64,000 nt of DNA from DATARH01 sp963705325 (GTDB lineage Bacteria > Pseudomonadota > Alphaproteobacteria > ATCC43930 > CGMCC-115725): assembly GCA_963705325.1 (NCBI GenBank), contig OY970069.1, positions 4,650,001-4,714,000 on the forward strand, in the 5' to 3' direction. The notes under the pieces were generated by a model, which ran no database searches, was not told the origin of the DNA, and saw only the letters and a program-made list of their open reading frames with translations. Shown piece by piece: positions 15,642 through 23,808 of the stretch. Positions within the stretch are counted from its first letter, which is position 1; the number at the start of each line of letters is the position of its first letter. The position numbers and the translations under genes were made by a program.

Positions 15642-16985
15642 CCCCGGCGTCCCCTCAGCCGCGCTTTCTTGATCAGACCTTCGTACTGATGCGCGAGCAG
15701 GTGCGAATGGACCTGCGCCACCGTGTCCATCGTGACGCTGACCACGATCAGGAGGCTGGTGCCGCCAAAATAGAATGGCACCGAATATTGCGAGATCAAG
15801 ATCTCGGGAAGGATGCACACCGCGGCGAGATAGGCCGCGCCGACGACGGTCAGCCGGGTCAGGACGTAGTCGAGATAATCGGCGGTGTTCTTGCCCGGCC
15901 GAATGCCCGGAATAAAGCCGCCGTACTTGCGCAGGTTGTCGGCCGTCTCGGTCGGGTTGAAAACGATCGCGGTGTAGAAGAAGCAGAAGAACACGATCAG
16001 GCTGACATAGAGCACGATGTAGGCTGGTCGCCCATGGCCGATATAGGCGGTGATGGTGCCGAGCCAACCCATGTCCTGGTTGTTCGCGGCGAACCCTGCG
16101 ATCGTCACCGGGATCAGCAGCAGCGAAGAGGCAAAGATCGGCGGGATCACGCCGGAGGTGTTGATTTTCAGCGGCAGATGCGACGCCTCTCCGCCGAACA
16201 TGCGGTTGCCCACCTGGCGTTTGGGATATTGCACCAGGATGCGCCGCTGCGCCCGCTCCATGAAGACGATAAACGCGACGACGCCGACCGACATCGCCAG
16301 GAACAGCAGGATGACGAACGGCGACAGCGTCCCCGTGCGCCCGAGCTCCAAGGTCGCGGCGAGGGCGTGCGGCAAATTGGCAACGATGCCAGCCATGATG
16401 ATCAGCGAAATGCCATTGCCAATGCCGCGCGCGGTGATCTGCTCACCGAGCCACATGAGGAATACCGTGCCGCCGCACAGCGTCACCATCGTGACCAATC
16501 GGAAGAATAGCCCGGGATCGAGCACCGCCGATTTCCGTGCCGATGCGCATGCCTTCCATCGCGACGCCGATGCCGTAGGCCTGGACCGCCGCGAGCAGCA
16601 CCGTGCCGTAACGGGTGTATTGGTTGATCTTCTTGCGGCCGCTCTCGCCCTCCTTTTTCAGCGCTTCCAATTGCGGCGAAACCGCAGTGAGCAGCTGAAT
16701 AATGATCGAGGCGGAGATGTACGGCATGATGTTGAGGGCGAAGATCGACATCCGGCCGAGCGCGCCGCCCGAGAACATGTCGAACATGCCGAGGATGCCG
16801 CCGGCATTGTGCTGAAATATGTTTTGCAGGATTGACGGGTCGATGCCGGGGATCGGGATATAGGTGCCGAGCCGGTAGACGACGAGCGCGCCCAAGGTGA
16901 ACCAGATGCGGCTCTTGAGCTCGGTCGCCTTGGAAAATGCGCCAAGATTGATGCTGGCAGCGAGTTGCTCGGCGGCTGACGCCAT
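15638..16985 (-). pseudogene. secY: Preprotein translocase subunit SecY, split by a frameshift
   Basis: SecY is the membrane channel of the Sec translocon and is essential. The first part, from ATG 16985, encodes the N-terminus through transmembrane segment 4 (FSGGALGRMSIFALNIMPYISASIIIQLL, then YTRYGTVLLAAVQAYGIGVAMEG) in one frame. At about 16520-16530 the frame changes. The rest (VLDPGLFFRLVTMVTLCGGTVFLMWLGEQITARGIGNGISL onward to the stop at 15638) is in the frame one base on. Skipping one G in GGCGGTGCTC, or restoring two lost bases, joins the halves into a normal SecY of about 448 residues. No other secY copy is visible. An essential gene broken this way is most likely a base-calling error, but could be a real lesion or recoding site. 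It is followed by adk with a 4-base overlap. Confidence 0.85.
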
Positions 16986-17056
16986 ATCCCTCGTCCCTAC
17001 CTTCTAAGCCGCCCGATTATACGCTTCCGCGACCGACGCCGATATCGGGCGAAGAC

Positions 17057-17581
17057 TCAGCTTGCCGGCTTCTCCGCCCCCGTCGCTTCAGCCTCCGCCG
17101 AGGTTGCTGGCGGCGCGGCGCCTTCGGGCAGAACGACCTTGCCGCCGGCTTTCTCCACCGCGGCGATCGCGGCCTGCGACGCGCCGGCGACCTCGATAGT
17201 GATCTTGGTCTTGAGTTCGCCTTTGGCGAGAAGCCTCACGCCATCGCCGAGGCGCCGCAGCACGCCGGCCTCGACCAGGCTCTTGCCGTCGATGGTGCCG
17301 CGCGCCGTCAGCTTTTTGGCGTCGAGCGCCTGCTGCAGCCGCCCGAGGTTCACAACCTTGTAGTCCTTCTGGAAAATCTTGTTGTTGAAGCCGCGCTTGG
17401 GCAGCCGGCGATGCAGCGGGGTCTGGCCGCCCTCAAAGCCGTTGATCGCGACGCCCGAGCGCCCGAGTTGGCCCTTGCCGCCATGACCCGCGGTCTTGCC
17501 CTTGCCCGAGCCGATGCCGCGCCCGACCCGCTTCGCACGATAGTGGGCGCCTGCGTTGTCCCTGATCTGGTTGAGCTTCAT
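17057..17581 (-). CDS. rplO: 50S ribosomal protein L15
   Basis: The 174-residue L15 starts MKLNQIRDNAGAHYRAKRVGRGIGSGKGKT and has the glycine-rich AGHGGKGQLGRSGV core and the TPLHRRLPKRGFNN block, all diagnostic. It is longer than the E. coli protein (144) owing to an alanine-, glutamate-rich tail. A GTG precedes the ATG at 17581; I prefer the ATG. It is followed by secY after 71 bases, the conserved spc order. L15 is a late-assembly protein of the large subunit. Confidence 0.97.
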   Translation of the reverse strand: MKLNQIRDNAGAHYRAKRVGRGIGSGKGKTAGHGGKGQLGRSGVAINGFEGGQTPLHRRLPKRGFNNKIFQKDYKVVNLGRLQQALDAKKLTARGTIDGKSLVEAGVLRRLGDGVRLLAKGELKTKITIEVAGASQAAIAAVEKAGGKVVLPEGAAPPATSAEAEATGAEKPAS

Positions 17582-17590
17582 CACCCGATC

Positions 17591-17797
17591 CTATGCCTCT
17601 TCCACGACGCGGACGAGGTGCTTCACCTTGTCGATCATGCCGCGTACCGCGGCGGTGTCCTCGAGGGTGCGGCGGCGGTGCCGTTTGTTGAGGCCGAGGC
17701 CCTTGAGCGTCGCCTCCTGGTCGGCGGGACGCCCGATCGGACTGCCAGTCTGGACCACGGTGACGGTCTTTTTGTCGGCGGTCTGGGCGCGGGCCAT
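17591..17797 (-). CDS. rpmD: 50S ribosomal protein L30
   Basis: The 68-residue L30 has the short basic fold of the family, with TVTVVQTGSPIGRPADQEATLKGLGLNKRHR and the C-terminal VRGMIDKVKHLVRVVEE. Its start codon shares one base with the rpsE stop (TAATG), a tight coupling. It precedes rplO by nine bases. Many alphaproteobacteria keep this gene in the spc operon. Confidence 0.97.
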   Translation of the reverse strand: MARAQTADKKTVTVVQTGSPIGRPADQEATLKGLGLNKRHRRRTLEDTAAVRGMIDKVKHLVRVVEEA

Positions 17798-18444
17798 TAC
17801 GCCGGCTCCTTCTCGGCTTCGCGGCGCGGCAGCAGATCGGCGACTTTCTTGCCCCGGCGGGAGGCGACGGCGCGCGGGCTCGTGGCATGGGTCAGCGCCT
17901 CGAACGTCGCCTTGATCATGTTGTGCGGGTTCGAGCTGCCGACCGATTTCGCGACCACGTCCTGCACGCCGAGCGCTTCGAAGATCGCCCGCATCGGACC
18001 GCCGGCGATGATCCCGGTACCGGGCTTGGCGGCGCGAATGATGACCTTACCGGCCCCATAGCGGTCCGCGATGTCGTGATGGAAGGTGCGGCCCTCGCGC
18101 AGCGGCACGCGGACGAGGCCGCGGCGCGCCTGCTCGGTCGCCTTGCGGATCGCCTCGGGCACCTCGCGCGCCTTGCCTGAACCGTAGCCGACCCGTCCCT
18201 TGCGGTCGCCGACGACGACGAGCGCCGCGAAACCGAAACGGCGTCCACCCTTCACTACCTTGGCCACGCGGTTGATGCTGACCAGCTTCTCGGCGAATTC
18301 GCTCTCTTCGCCACGCTCGCGCGACTGCCGGTCGCCGCCGTCGCGGCGGCGCCGATCACCGCCCCCCTCACCGCGGGGTGGCCCGCCTGGACCTCGGGAA
18401 GGTCCACCTGACCCTCGGGGGGGTCCGCCCTGTGTGCGTGCCAT
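17797..18444 (-). CDS. rpsE: 30S ribosomal protein S5 with a Gly/Arg/Pro-rich N-terminal extension
   Basis: The S5 core begins near residue 48 (EFAEKLVSINRVAKVVKGGRRFGFAALVVVGD) and includes GYGSGKAREVPEAIRKA and the C-terminal SSNPHNMIKATFEAL block. S5 lines the mRNA entry channel and influences decoding accuracy. At 215 residues the protein is much longer than the E. coli form (167). The first 45 or so residues are low-complexity, with repeated PPRG/GGP units and Arg clusters (RGG-like), presumably disordered and possibly RNA-binding. The ATG at 18444 is the only good start before the extension, with rplR ending 11 bases upstream. Confidence 0.96.
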   Translation of the reverse strand: MARTQGGPPRGSGGPSRGPGGPPRGEGGGDRRRRDGGDRQSRERGEESEFAEKLVSINRVAKVVKGGRRFGFAALVVVGDRKGRVGYGSGKAREVPEAIRKATEQARRGLVRVPLREGRTFHHDIADRYGAGKVIIRAAKPGTGIIAGGPMRAIFEALGVQDVVAKSVGSSNPHNMIKATFEALTHATSPRAVASRRGKKVADLLPRREAEKEPA

Positions 18445-18455
18445 CTACGACCCTC

Positions 18456-18821
18456 TCAGAAATCGAGCCCGCCCTCGCGGGCGGCGTCGGCCAAGGCCTT
18501 GACCCGGCCATGAAAGATGTACCCACCGCGGTCGAACACGACCTGGGCGACCCCCGCCTCCTTGGCGCGCTCCGCGATCGCCTTGCCGACCGCCTTCGCA
18601 GCGTCGCTGTCGGCACCGGTCTTCAAACCCTTCTTGACCGCCTCGTCGAGCGTCGAGGCGGCGGCGAGGGTGCGTCCCGCCGCGTCGTCGATGATCTGCG
18701 CATAAATATGGCGCGACGAACGGAAGACCGTGAGCCGCGGGCGCAGCTTGCCCACCTGCCGCAGCTTGTAACGCACCCGATGCCGGCGCCGCCGGAATAG
18801 CTCGTCTGGTTTCTTCGCCAT
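18456..18821 (-). CDS. rplR: 50S ribosomal protein L18
   Basis: The 121-residue L18 binds 5S rRNA in the central protuberance. It shows the conserved RRRHRVRYKLRQVGKLRPRLTVFRS start, the HIYAQIIDDAAGRTLAAAST block and the C-terminal VVFDRGGYIFHGRVKALADAAREGGLDF, which is diagnostic. It lies five bases after rplF and before rpsE, the standard spc order. Confidence 0.98.
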   Translation of the reverse strand: MAKKPDELFRRRRHRVRYKLRQVGKLRPRLTVFRSSRHIYAQIIDDAAGRTLAAASTLDEAVKKGLKTGADSDAAKAVGKAIAERAKEAGVAQVVFDRGGYIFHGRVKALADAAREGGLDF

Positions 18822-18826
18822 AGCAA

Positions 18827-19360
18827 TTACTTCTTCTTGCCTTCCTTGCGGCGGATGACTTCCTCGGCGTACTTGATGCCCTTGCCCTTGTAGGGTTCGG
18901 GTGGGCGGTAGGAGCGGATTTCCGCGGCGACCTGACCCACCCGCTGCTTGTCGGCGCCGCTGATGGCGATCAAGGTCGGCCGCTCACAGGCGATCTGGAT
19001 GTCCTGCGGGATGGGATAGGGAATATCGTGGCTGTAGCCCAGCTGCAGGTTGAGGATACGCCCCTGCACCGCCGCCCGATAGCCGACCCCGTTGATCTCC
19101 AGCGTGCGGGTGAAACCCGCCGAGACGCCGGTCACCATGTTGTTGACGAGGGCCCGCGTCGTGCCCCACAGCGCCCGCGCCTGCTTTGAGTCGCCATTGG
19201 GTTTCACGCTGACCGCACCATCGGCGACCGTCGCGGTCACTTCCGGGTTGATCGTGAGGCTAAGCTTGCCCTTGCCGCCGGTCACGGTAAGCACCTGGCC
19301 CGCCAGATTGACCTGAACGCCGCTGGGAACTGCCACCGGATGCTTGCCGATACGTGACAT
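18827..19360 (-). CDS. rplF: 50S ribosomal protein L6
   Basis: The 177-residue L6 starts MSRIGKHPVAVPSGV and ends with the highly conserved SYRPPEPYKGKGIKYAEEVIRRKEGKK segment. Two L6 domains are visible: beta-rich repeats at about 5-80 and 85-165. It binds near the sarcin-ricin loop, where elongation factors dock. The length equals the E. coli protein. It follows rpsH by 23 bases. Confidence 0.98.
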   Translation of the reverse strand: MSRIGKHPVAVPSGVQVNLAGQVLTVTGGKGKLSLTINPEVTATVADGAVSVKPNGDSKQARALWGTTRALVNNMVTGVSAGFTRTLEINGVGYRAAVQGRILNLQLGYSHDIPYPIPQDIQIACERPTLIAISGADKQRVGQVAAEIRSYRPPEPYKGKGIKYAEEVIRRKEGKKK

Positions 19361-19383
19361 CGCTGTCTCTCAGTCCTTCTGGC

Positions 19384-19782
19384 TCAAAACACCCGGCAGA
19401 GCACCTCGCCGCCGACCTTGGCGGCGCGGGCCTCGCTGTCCGACATGACGCCCCGCGGCGTCGACAGGATCGAAATACCGAGCCCGTTATAGACCCGCGG
19501 CAGATCGACGAGCTTCGAATAAATGCGTCGCCCCGGCTTCGACACGCGCGAAATCTCGCGGATCACCGGCTCGCCGTCGACGTATTTCAGCTCGATCTTG
19601 AGCTCGGACACGCCGGGGCGCACCTGCTCGCGGGAATAGCCGCGGATATAGCCCTCGCGCTTCAGCACCTCGAGCACGTTGGCGCGGTGCTTCGACGCCG
19701 GCGCCGCCACCACGGCCTGGCGCGCGCGCTGGCCGTTGCGGATGCGGGTCAGCATATCGCCGAGAGGATCGCTCATCGTCAT
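19384..19782 (-). CDS. rpsH: 30S ribosomal protein S8
   Basis: The 132-residue S8 has the MSDPLGDMLTRIRNGQRA start, the GYIRGYS block and the C-terminal YNGLGISILSTPRGVMSD motif. S8 binds helix 21 of 16S rRNA and in E. coli represses the spc operon by binding rplE mRNA. Two in-frame ATGs exist (19782 and 19776); both give complete proteins. It follows rpsN by 12 bases. Confidence 0.97.
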   Translation of the reverse strand: MTMSDPLGDMLTRIRNGQRARQAVVAAPASKHRANVLEVLKREGYIRGYSREQVRPGVSELKIELKYVDGEPVIREISRVSKPGRRIYSKLVDLPRVYNGLGISILSTPRGVMSDSEARAAKVGGEVLCRVF

Positions 19783-19794
19783 GTGGCGCCTCCC

Positions 19795-20100
19795 CTACCA
19801 GCTCGACTTGACCATGCCCGGGATCAGCCCGGCCGACGCCAGCTCGCGCACCGCGATGCGCGACAGCCCGAACTTGCGGTAATACCCGCGCGGGCGGCCG
19901 CTGAGCGCGCAGCGGTGGCGGATGCGCGTCGCCGAGCTGTTGCGCGGCAACCGCGCGAGCTTCAGCTGCGCCTCGAACCGATCCTCCGGCGCGGCGTCGC
20001 GGTCGCGAGCGAGCGCCTTGAGGCGGGCACGGCGCGGCGCAATCGCCTTCGACATCTTGGTGCGCCGTTGGTTCTTCTCGATAGAGCTCTTCTTTGCCAT
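19795..20100 (-). CDS. rpsN: 30S ribosomal protein S14, zinc-free type
   Basis: The 101-residue S14 is the long form without the CxxC zinc motif; only one Cys is present (RIRHRCALSGRPRGYYRKFG). It has the MAKKSSIEKN start and the usual SRIAVRELASAGLIPGMVKSSW end. It sits in the head of the small subunit. It follows rplE by 24 bases. The long zinc-free type in the spc operon is usual for proteobacteria. Confidence 0.98.
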   Translation of the reverse strand: MAKKSSIEKNQRRTKMSKAIAPRRARLKALARDRDAAPEDRFEAQLKLARLPRNSSATRIRHRCALSGRPRGYYRKFGLSRIAVRELASAGLIPGMVKSSW

Positions 20101-20124
20101 CGATAATCGTGTCTCCGCAGGCGG

Positions 20125-20664
20125 TCAGTTGGCGAACGGCATGTCGAAACCCTTTAGCAAGGCCTTAGCTTCGGCATCGGTTTTGGCGGTGGTGACGATG
20201 ACGATATCCATCCCGCGTTGCGCGTCGACGCGGTCGTAGTCGATCTCGGGGAAGACCAGCTGCTCCTTGAGACCGAGCGCGTAATTACCGCGTCCGTCGA
20301 AACTGCGCCCGGAGACGCCGCGAAAATCGCGGACCCGCGGCAGCGCCACATTGATCAGCCGGTCGAGAAACTCGTACATCCGCTCGCGCCGCAGCGTAAC
20401 CTTGACGCCGATCGGCACGTTCTTGCGGAGCTTGAAGGTCGCGATCGACTGCTTGGCGCGCAACACCACCGGGTGCTGGCCAGTGATCGCGGTCAAGTCG
20501 CCGACGGCCGCGTCGATCTTCTTGCCATCCTGCACCGCCTCGCCGACGCCCATGTTGACGACGATCTTTTCCAGGCGCGGCGCCTGCAACGGGTTCTCGT
20601 AGCCGAACTCCTTCATCAGCTCGGCGTGCACGACCTGGGTATAGCGTTCCTGCAGTCGGGACAT
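20125..20664 (-). CDS. rplE: 50S ribosomal protein L5
   Basis: The 179-residue L5 binds 5S rRNA and contacts P-site tRNA. Conserved blocks are NPLQAPRLEKIVVNMGVGEA, the ITGQHPVVLRAKQSIATFKLR segment and GLKEQLVFPEIDYDRVDAQRGMDIVIVTTA. The frame is open upstream into rplX, but the ATG at 20664 (MSRLQERYTQ) is the family start and sits ten bases after the rplX stop. The length equals that of E. coli. Confidence 0.97.
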   Translation of the reverse strand: MSRLQERYTQVVHAELMKEFGYENPLQAPRLEKIVVNMGVGEAVQDGKKIDAAVGDLTAITGQHPVVLRAKQSIATFKLRKNVPIGVKVTLRRERMYEFLDRLINVALPRVRDFRGVSGRSFDGRGNYALGLKEQLVFPEIDYDRVDAQRGMDIVIVTTAKTDAEAKALLKGFDMPFAN

Positions 20665-20674
20665 GATCGCTACC

Positions 20675-20995
20675 TCACTTGTCCAGCACTTCGCCCGAAC
20701 GGCGGGCGAAACGGACCTTGCGGCCGTCACCGAGGAACTTGTACCCGACCCGCGTCGGCTTGTTCGACGACGGGTCGAGATGGGCGACGTTGGAGACGTG
20801 GATCGTCAACTCCTTGTCGACGATGCCGCCAGGATTGCCCACGCTCTGCCGGGTATGACGGCGGGCCATATGAACGCCCTGGACGATCACCCGCGACTCC
20901 GCCGGGAAGACGCGCATCACCTCGCCGGTCTTGCCCTTGTCGCGGCCGCTGATGACGACGACATTGTCGCCCTTCTTGATTTTCATCTTGGGCAT
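20675..20995 (-). CDS. rplX: 50S ribosomal protein L24
   Basis: The 106-residue L24 carries the KOW motif in KIKKGDNVVVISGRDKGKTGEVMRVFP and the RHTRQSVGNPGGIVDKEL block. It starts large-subunit assembly and sits at the tunnel exit. The start ATG at 20995 lies two bases downstream of the rplN stop. Length matches the family (about 104). Confidence 0.98.
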   Translation of the reverse strand: MPKMKIKKGDNVVVISGRDKGKTGEVMRVFPAESRVIVQGVHMARRHTRQSVGNPGGIVDKELTIHVSNVAHLDPSSNKPTRVGYKFLGDGRKVRFARRSGEVLDK

Positions 20996-20997
20996 GC

Positions 20998-21366
20998 TCA
21001 GAGCACCTCGGGCGCCAACGAGGCGATCTTCATGAACTTGCGGGCCCTAAGCTCGCGCGTGACCGGGCCGAACACGCGGGTGCCGATCGGCTCGTTCTGG
21101 TTGGTGATCAGAACCGCCGCATTACGGTCGAAACGGATTGCGCTGCCATCGAGACGGCGGATTTCCTTCGCCGTACGGACGATCACCGCGCGATGGATGT
21201 CGCCCTTCTTGACGCGGCCGCGCGGGATCGCCTCCTTGACCGAGACAATGATCACATCGCCGACCTCGGCGGTCTTGCGCTTCGAGCCGCCCAGCACCTT
21301 GATGCATTGGACCCGACGCGCGCCGGAATTGTCGGCGACATCGAGATTGGTCTGCATCTGGATCAT
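20998..21366 (-). CDS. rplN: 50S ribosomal protein L14
   Basis: The 122-residue L14 has MIQMQTNLDVADNSGARRVQCIKVLGGSKR at its start and the GDVIIVSVKEAIPRGRVKKGDIHRAVIVRT core, both diagnostic. It forms an intersubunit bridge. Its ATG overlaps the rpsQ stop by four bases (21363-21366), and rplX follows two bases later. Confidence 0.98.
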   Translation of the reverse strand: MIQMQTNLDVADNSGARRVQCIKVLGGSKRKTAEVGDVIIVSVKEAIPRGRVKKGDIHRAVIVRTAKEIRRLDGSAIRFDRNAAVLITNQNEPIGTRVFGPVTRELRARKFMKIASLAPEVL

Positions 21367-21686
21367 GCGGCGTCTCCCGTCCCGGTCGCCTCGGCCTCAA
21401 CCTCCGCCGCGGCGGCGCGCTCCCGCCGGCGGGTGAGCCCTGGCGCAACACCGGTCGCGGCGCCGAGCACAACCCAGCTCTTGCGCTTCGAGATCGGCCG
21501 GCTCTCCTCGATCTGCACCGCGTCGCCGGTGTGGAACTTGTTGTCCTCGTCGTGCGCAGCGTACTTTTTCGTGCGGGTCACGAACTTCTTGTAGACCGGG
21601 TGCATGACCCGTCGCTCGACCCGCACGATGACGGTCTTGTCACCGGAATCGCTGACCACGAGGCCCTGGAGAATGCGTTTGGGCAT
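21363..21686 (-). CDS. rpsQ: 30S ribosomal protein S17 with C-terminal extension
   Basis: The first 80 or so residues are a normal S17: MPKRILQGLVVSDSGDKTVIVRVERRVMHPVYKKFV and the DAVQIEESRPISKRKSWVVL segment. S17 is an early-assembly protein of the 5' domain of 16S rRNA. At 107 residues it is about 20 longer than E. coli S17; the extra tail is rich in Arg, Ala and Glu. It overlaps rplN by four bases. Confidence 0.97.
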   Translation of the reverse strand: MPKRILQGLVVSDSGDKTVIVRVERRVMHPVYKKFVTRTKKYAAHDEDNKFHTGDAVQIEESRPISKRKSWVVLGAATGVAPGLTRRRERAAAAEVEAEATGTGDAA

Positions 21687-21688
21687 GT

Positions 21689-21955
21689 CTAGCTCCTCGC
21701 CTTCGCCCGGGTACGCCGCGCCCGCGACGGCGCGGCCGCCGGCGCGGCCACCGCCTCGCCGCGGTCACGCGCGCCCAGCACCGTCTTGATTCGCGCGATC
21801 TCGCGCCGCACCTGGCGAAAGCGCGAAGTGTTTTCAAGCTGCCCGCTGGCACGCTGGAAGCGGAGGTTGAAAATCTCCTTGCCGAGCGTTTCGAGCTGGT
21901 CGCCGAGCTCGTCCGGGGTGCGGGTGCGCAGATCGGAGGCTCTCACAGCCTTCAT
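21689..21955 (-). CDS. rpmC: 50S ribosomal protein L29 with basic C-terminal tail
   Basis: The L29 core (MKAVRASDLRTRTPDELGDQLETLGKEIFNLRFQRASGQL, then RFRQVRREIARIKTVLGAR) forms the two-helix hairpin near the tunnel exit where SRP docks. The protein is 88 residues against about 63 in E. coli; the added tail is Ala/Arg-rich. Its ATG overlaps the rplP stop by four bases and rpsQ follows two bases later. Confidence 0.97.
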   Translation of the reverse strand: MKAVRASDLRTRTPDELGDQLETLGKEIFNLRFQRASGQLENTSRFRQVRREIARIKTVLGARDRGEAVAAPAAAPSRARRTRAKARS

Positions 21956-22377
21956 TCCGAACCCTCCTCGCCGGCGCGCACCACCAAACGGGTCGCAATC
22001 GGCAGCTTGGCCCCGGCCAGCTCGAACGCCTCGCGCGCCACGTCATATGGCACGCCGTCGAGCTCAAACATGATCCGGCCCGGCTTGACGCGAGCGATCC
22101 AATATTCGGGCGAGCCTTTGCCGCTGCCCATGCGAACCTCGGCGGGCTTGGTCGAGACCGGCACGTCGGGAAAGACGCGGATCCACACGCGGCCGATGCG
22201 GCGGATGTGGCGGGTGATCGCACGCCGCGCCGCCTCGATCTGGCGCGCGGTGATGCGGCCGGGCTCGACCGATTTCATCCCGTAGGCGCCAAAGTTGAGG
22301 GTCGTGCCGCCCTTGGCCATGCCATGGACGCGCCCCTTGTGCGCCTTGCGGTATTTGGTGCGTTTGGGGGAGAGCAT
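21952..22377 (-). CDS. rplP: 50S ribosomal protein L16
   Basis: The 141-residue L16 has the MLSPKRTKYRKAHKGRVHG start, the GAYGMKSVEPGRITARQIEAARRAITRHI block and VRMGSGKGSPEYWIARVKPG, all diagnostic. It sits close to the peptidyl transferase and A-site tRNA elbow. It follows rpsC by three bases and overlaps rpmC by four. Length is slightly above the E. coli form (136). Confidence 0.98.
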   Translation of the reverse strand: MLSPKRTKYRKAHKGRVHGMAKGGTTLNFGAYGMKSVEPGRITARQIEAARRAITRHIRRIGRVWIRVFPDVPVSTKPAEVRMGSGKGSPEYWIARVKPGRIMFELDGVPYDVAREAFELAGAKLPIATRLVVRAGEEGSE

Positions 22378-22380
22378 TCC

Positions 22381-23112
22381 CTAATCCCTGTCGCGTTCGC
22401 GGTCGCGGTCGCGGCCGCCGCCCGGGCGTCGCTCCATGCCGGCGGGTTGAGCCTCGGACAGCAGCTTGTCCTGGGCCATCGGGTCGTGCGCCAGGATTTC
22501 ACCCTTGAACACCCAGACTTTGACGCCACAGGTGCCGTAGGTGGTCTTGGCCGTGCCGTAGCCGAAATCGACATTGGCGCGCAGCGTGTGCAGCGGCACC
22601 CGGCCCTCGCGGTACCACTCCATGCGCGCGATTTCGGCGCCGCCGAGCCGGCCCGAGCAATTGATGCGAATACCCTGGGCGCCAAAGCGCATCGCCGATT
22701 GCACGGCGCGCTTCATCACCCTGCGGAAGGCGACGCGGCGTTCTAACTGCTGGGCGATGCTCTCGGCGATCAGCTTGGCCTCGATCTCGGGCTTGCGGAG
22801 TTCGACAATGTTGAGGCTGACCTCGCTCGTTGTCATCTTGGCGATGTCGGCTCGCAGCTTGTCGATGTCGGCGCCCTTCTTGCCGATGACGACACCGGGC
22901 CGGGCCGAATGCAGGGTGATCCGCGTCTTCTTCGCCGCGCGCTCAATGAGGATGCGCGCCACCGCAGCCTGGGTCAGCCGCTTGTCGAGAAACTTGCGCA
23001 GCTTCAGGTCGTCGAGCAGCTGGCTGCCGTAGCCCTTTTGGGCAAACCAACGCGAGTCCCAAGTGCGGTTGATGCCGAGCCGCAGCCCGATCGGATTGAC
23101 TTTCTGGCCCAT
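22381..23112 (-). CDS. rpsC: 30S ribosomal protein S3
   Basis: The 243-residue S3 contains MGQKVNPIGLRLGINRTWDSRWFA, the KH domain around ARPGVVIGKKGADIDKLR (about 70-90), and the C-terminal GCKV-type segment YGTAKTTYGTCGVKVWVFKGEIL. S3 lines the mRNA entry pore with helicase function. Its C-terminus ends in alternating Arg-Asp residues (DRDRERDRD), an unusual mixed-charge tail. Its start shares one base with the rplV stop (TGATG). Confidence 0.98.
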   Translation of the reverse strand: MGQKVNPIGLRLGINRTWDSRWFAQKGYGSQLLDDLKLRKFLDKRLTQAAVARILIERAAKKTRITLHSARPGVVIGKKGADIDKLRADIAKMTTSEVSLNIVELRKPEIEAKLIAESIAQQLERRVAFRRVMKRAVQSAMRFGAQGIRINCSGRLGGAEIARMEWYREGRVPLHTLRANVDFGYGTAKTTYGTCGVKVWVFKGEILAHDPMAQDKLLSEAQPAGMERRPGGGRDRDRERDRD

Positions 23113-23504
23113 CAGGCAGCCCCTGCTTGTTCTTCCGGCCGCTCGCGCACGATCACGGTGAGGTGGGCGAAATGCTTCTCGACCCGCGACGAGCGGCCCC
23201 GCCCACGGGTATGAAAACGGCGCATCACGAAAGCCCGGCCGACCGTCGCTTCCTTGACATAAAGCCGGTCGACGTCGAGCTGATGGTTGTTCTCGGCGTT
23301 GGCGATCGCGGCCTGCAGCACCTTCTTCACATCGCGGGCGACGCGTCGGCGCGAAAAGGTAAGCTCGGCGAGGGCAGTCTGCGCCGCCTTGCCGCGGATC
23401 ATCGCGGCGACGAGGTTGAGCTTTTGCGGGCTGATGCGCAGCGCGCGCAAGAAGGCCGAAGCCTCGTTGTCTGCGAGTGCGCGCGGGGTTGAAGGCTTGC
23501 CCAT
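23112..23504 (-). CDS. rplV: 50S ribosomal protein L22
   Basis: The 130-residue L22 has the LRISPQKLNLVAAMIRGKAAQTALAELTFSRRRVARDVKKVLQ core, the NAENNHQLDVDRLYVKEATVG segment and the tunnel-lining hairpin FHTRGRGRSSRVEKHFAHLTVIV. It is about 20 residues longer than E. coli L22 at the N-terminus. Mutations in this hairpin confer macrolide resistance elsewhere; nothing abnormal is seen. It follows rpsS by 12 bases. Confidence 0.98.
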   Translation of the reverse strand: MGKPSTPRALADNEASAFLRALRISPQKLNLVAAMIRGKAAQTALAELTFSRRRVARDVKKVLQAAIANAENNHQLDVDRLYVKEATVGRAFVMRRFHTRGRGRSSRVEKHFAHLTVIVRERPEEQAGAA

Positions 23505-23516
23505 CGGGTCCTCTCC

Positions 23517-23795
23517 TTACGTCCGCCGGGCCCGCTTATCGCCGGCGTGACTGTAAAAGGTCCGGGTCGGCGAGAACTCGCCGAACTTGTGGCCGATCAT
23601 GTTCTCGGTGACGAGGACGGGGATAAACTTGTGGCCGTTGTAGACGCCAAACGTCAGCCCGACGAATTGCGGGAAGATGGTCGAGCGCCGCGACCAGGTG
23701 CGGATCACCTCATTGCGGCCCGAGGCGCGAGTCTTCTCCGCCTTCCGCAGCAGATAGCCGTCGACGAACGGGCCTTTCCATACCGAGCGAGCCAC
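23517..23795 (-). CDS. rpsS: 30S ribosomal protein S19
   Basis: The 92-residue S19 begins with GTG (ARSVWKGPFVDGYLL) and ends with GHKFGEFSPTRTFYSHAGDKRARRT, both diagnostic. It forms a complex with S13 in the head of the small subunit. Length equals that of E. coli. It lies between rplB and rplV, with a 13-base gap after rplB, the S10-operon order. Confidence 0.98.
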   Translation of the reverse strand: MARSVWKGPFVDGYLLRKAEKTRASGRNEVIRTWSRRSTIFPQFVGLTFGVYNGHKFIPVLVTENMIGHKFGEFSPTRTFYSHAGDKRARRT

Positions 23796-23808
23796 GCGCC
23801 CTCTCCTT

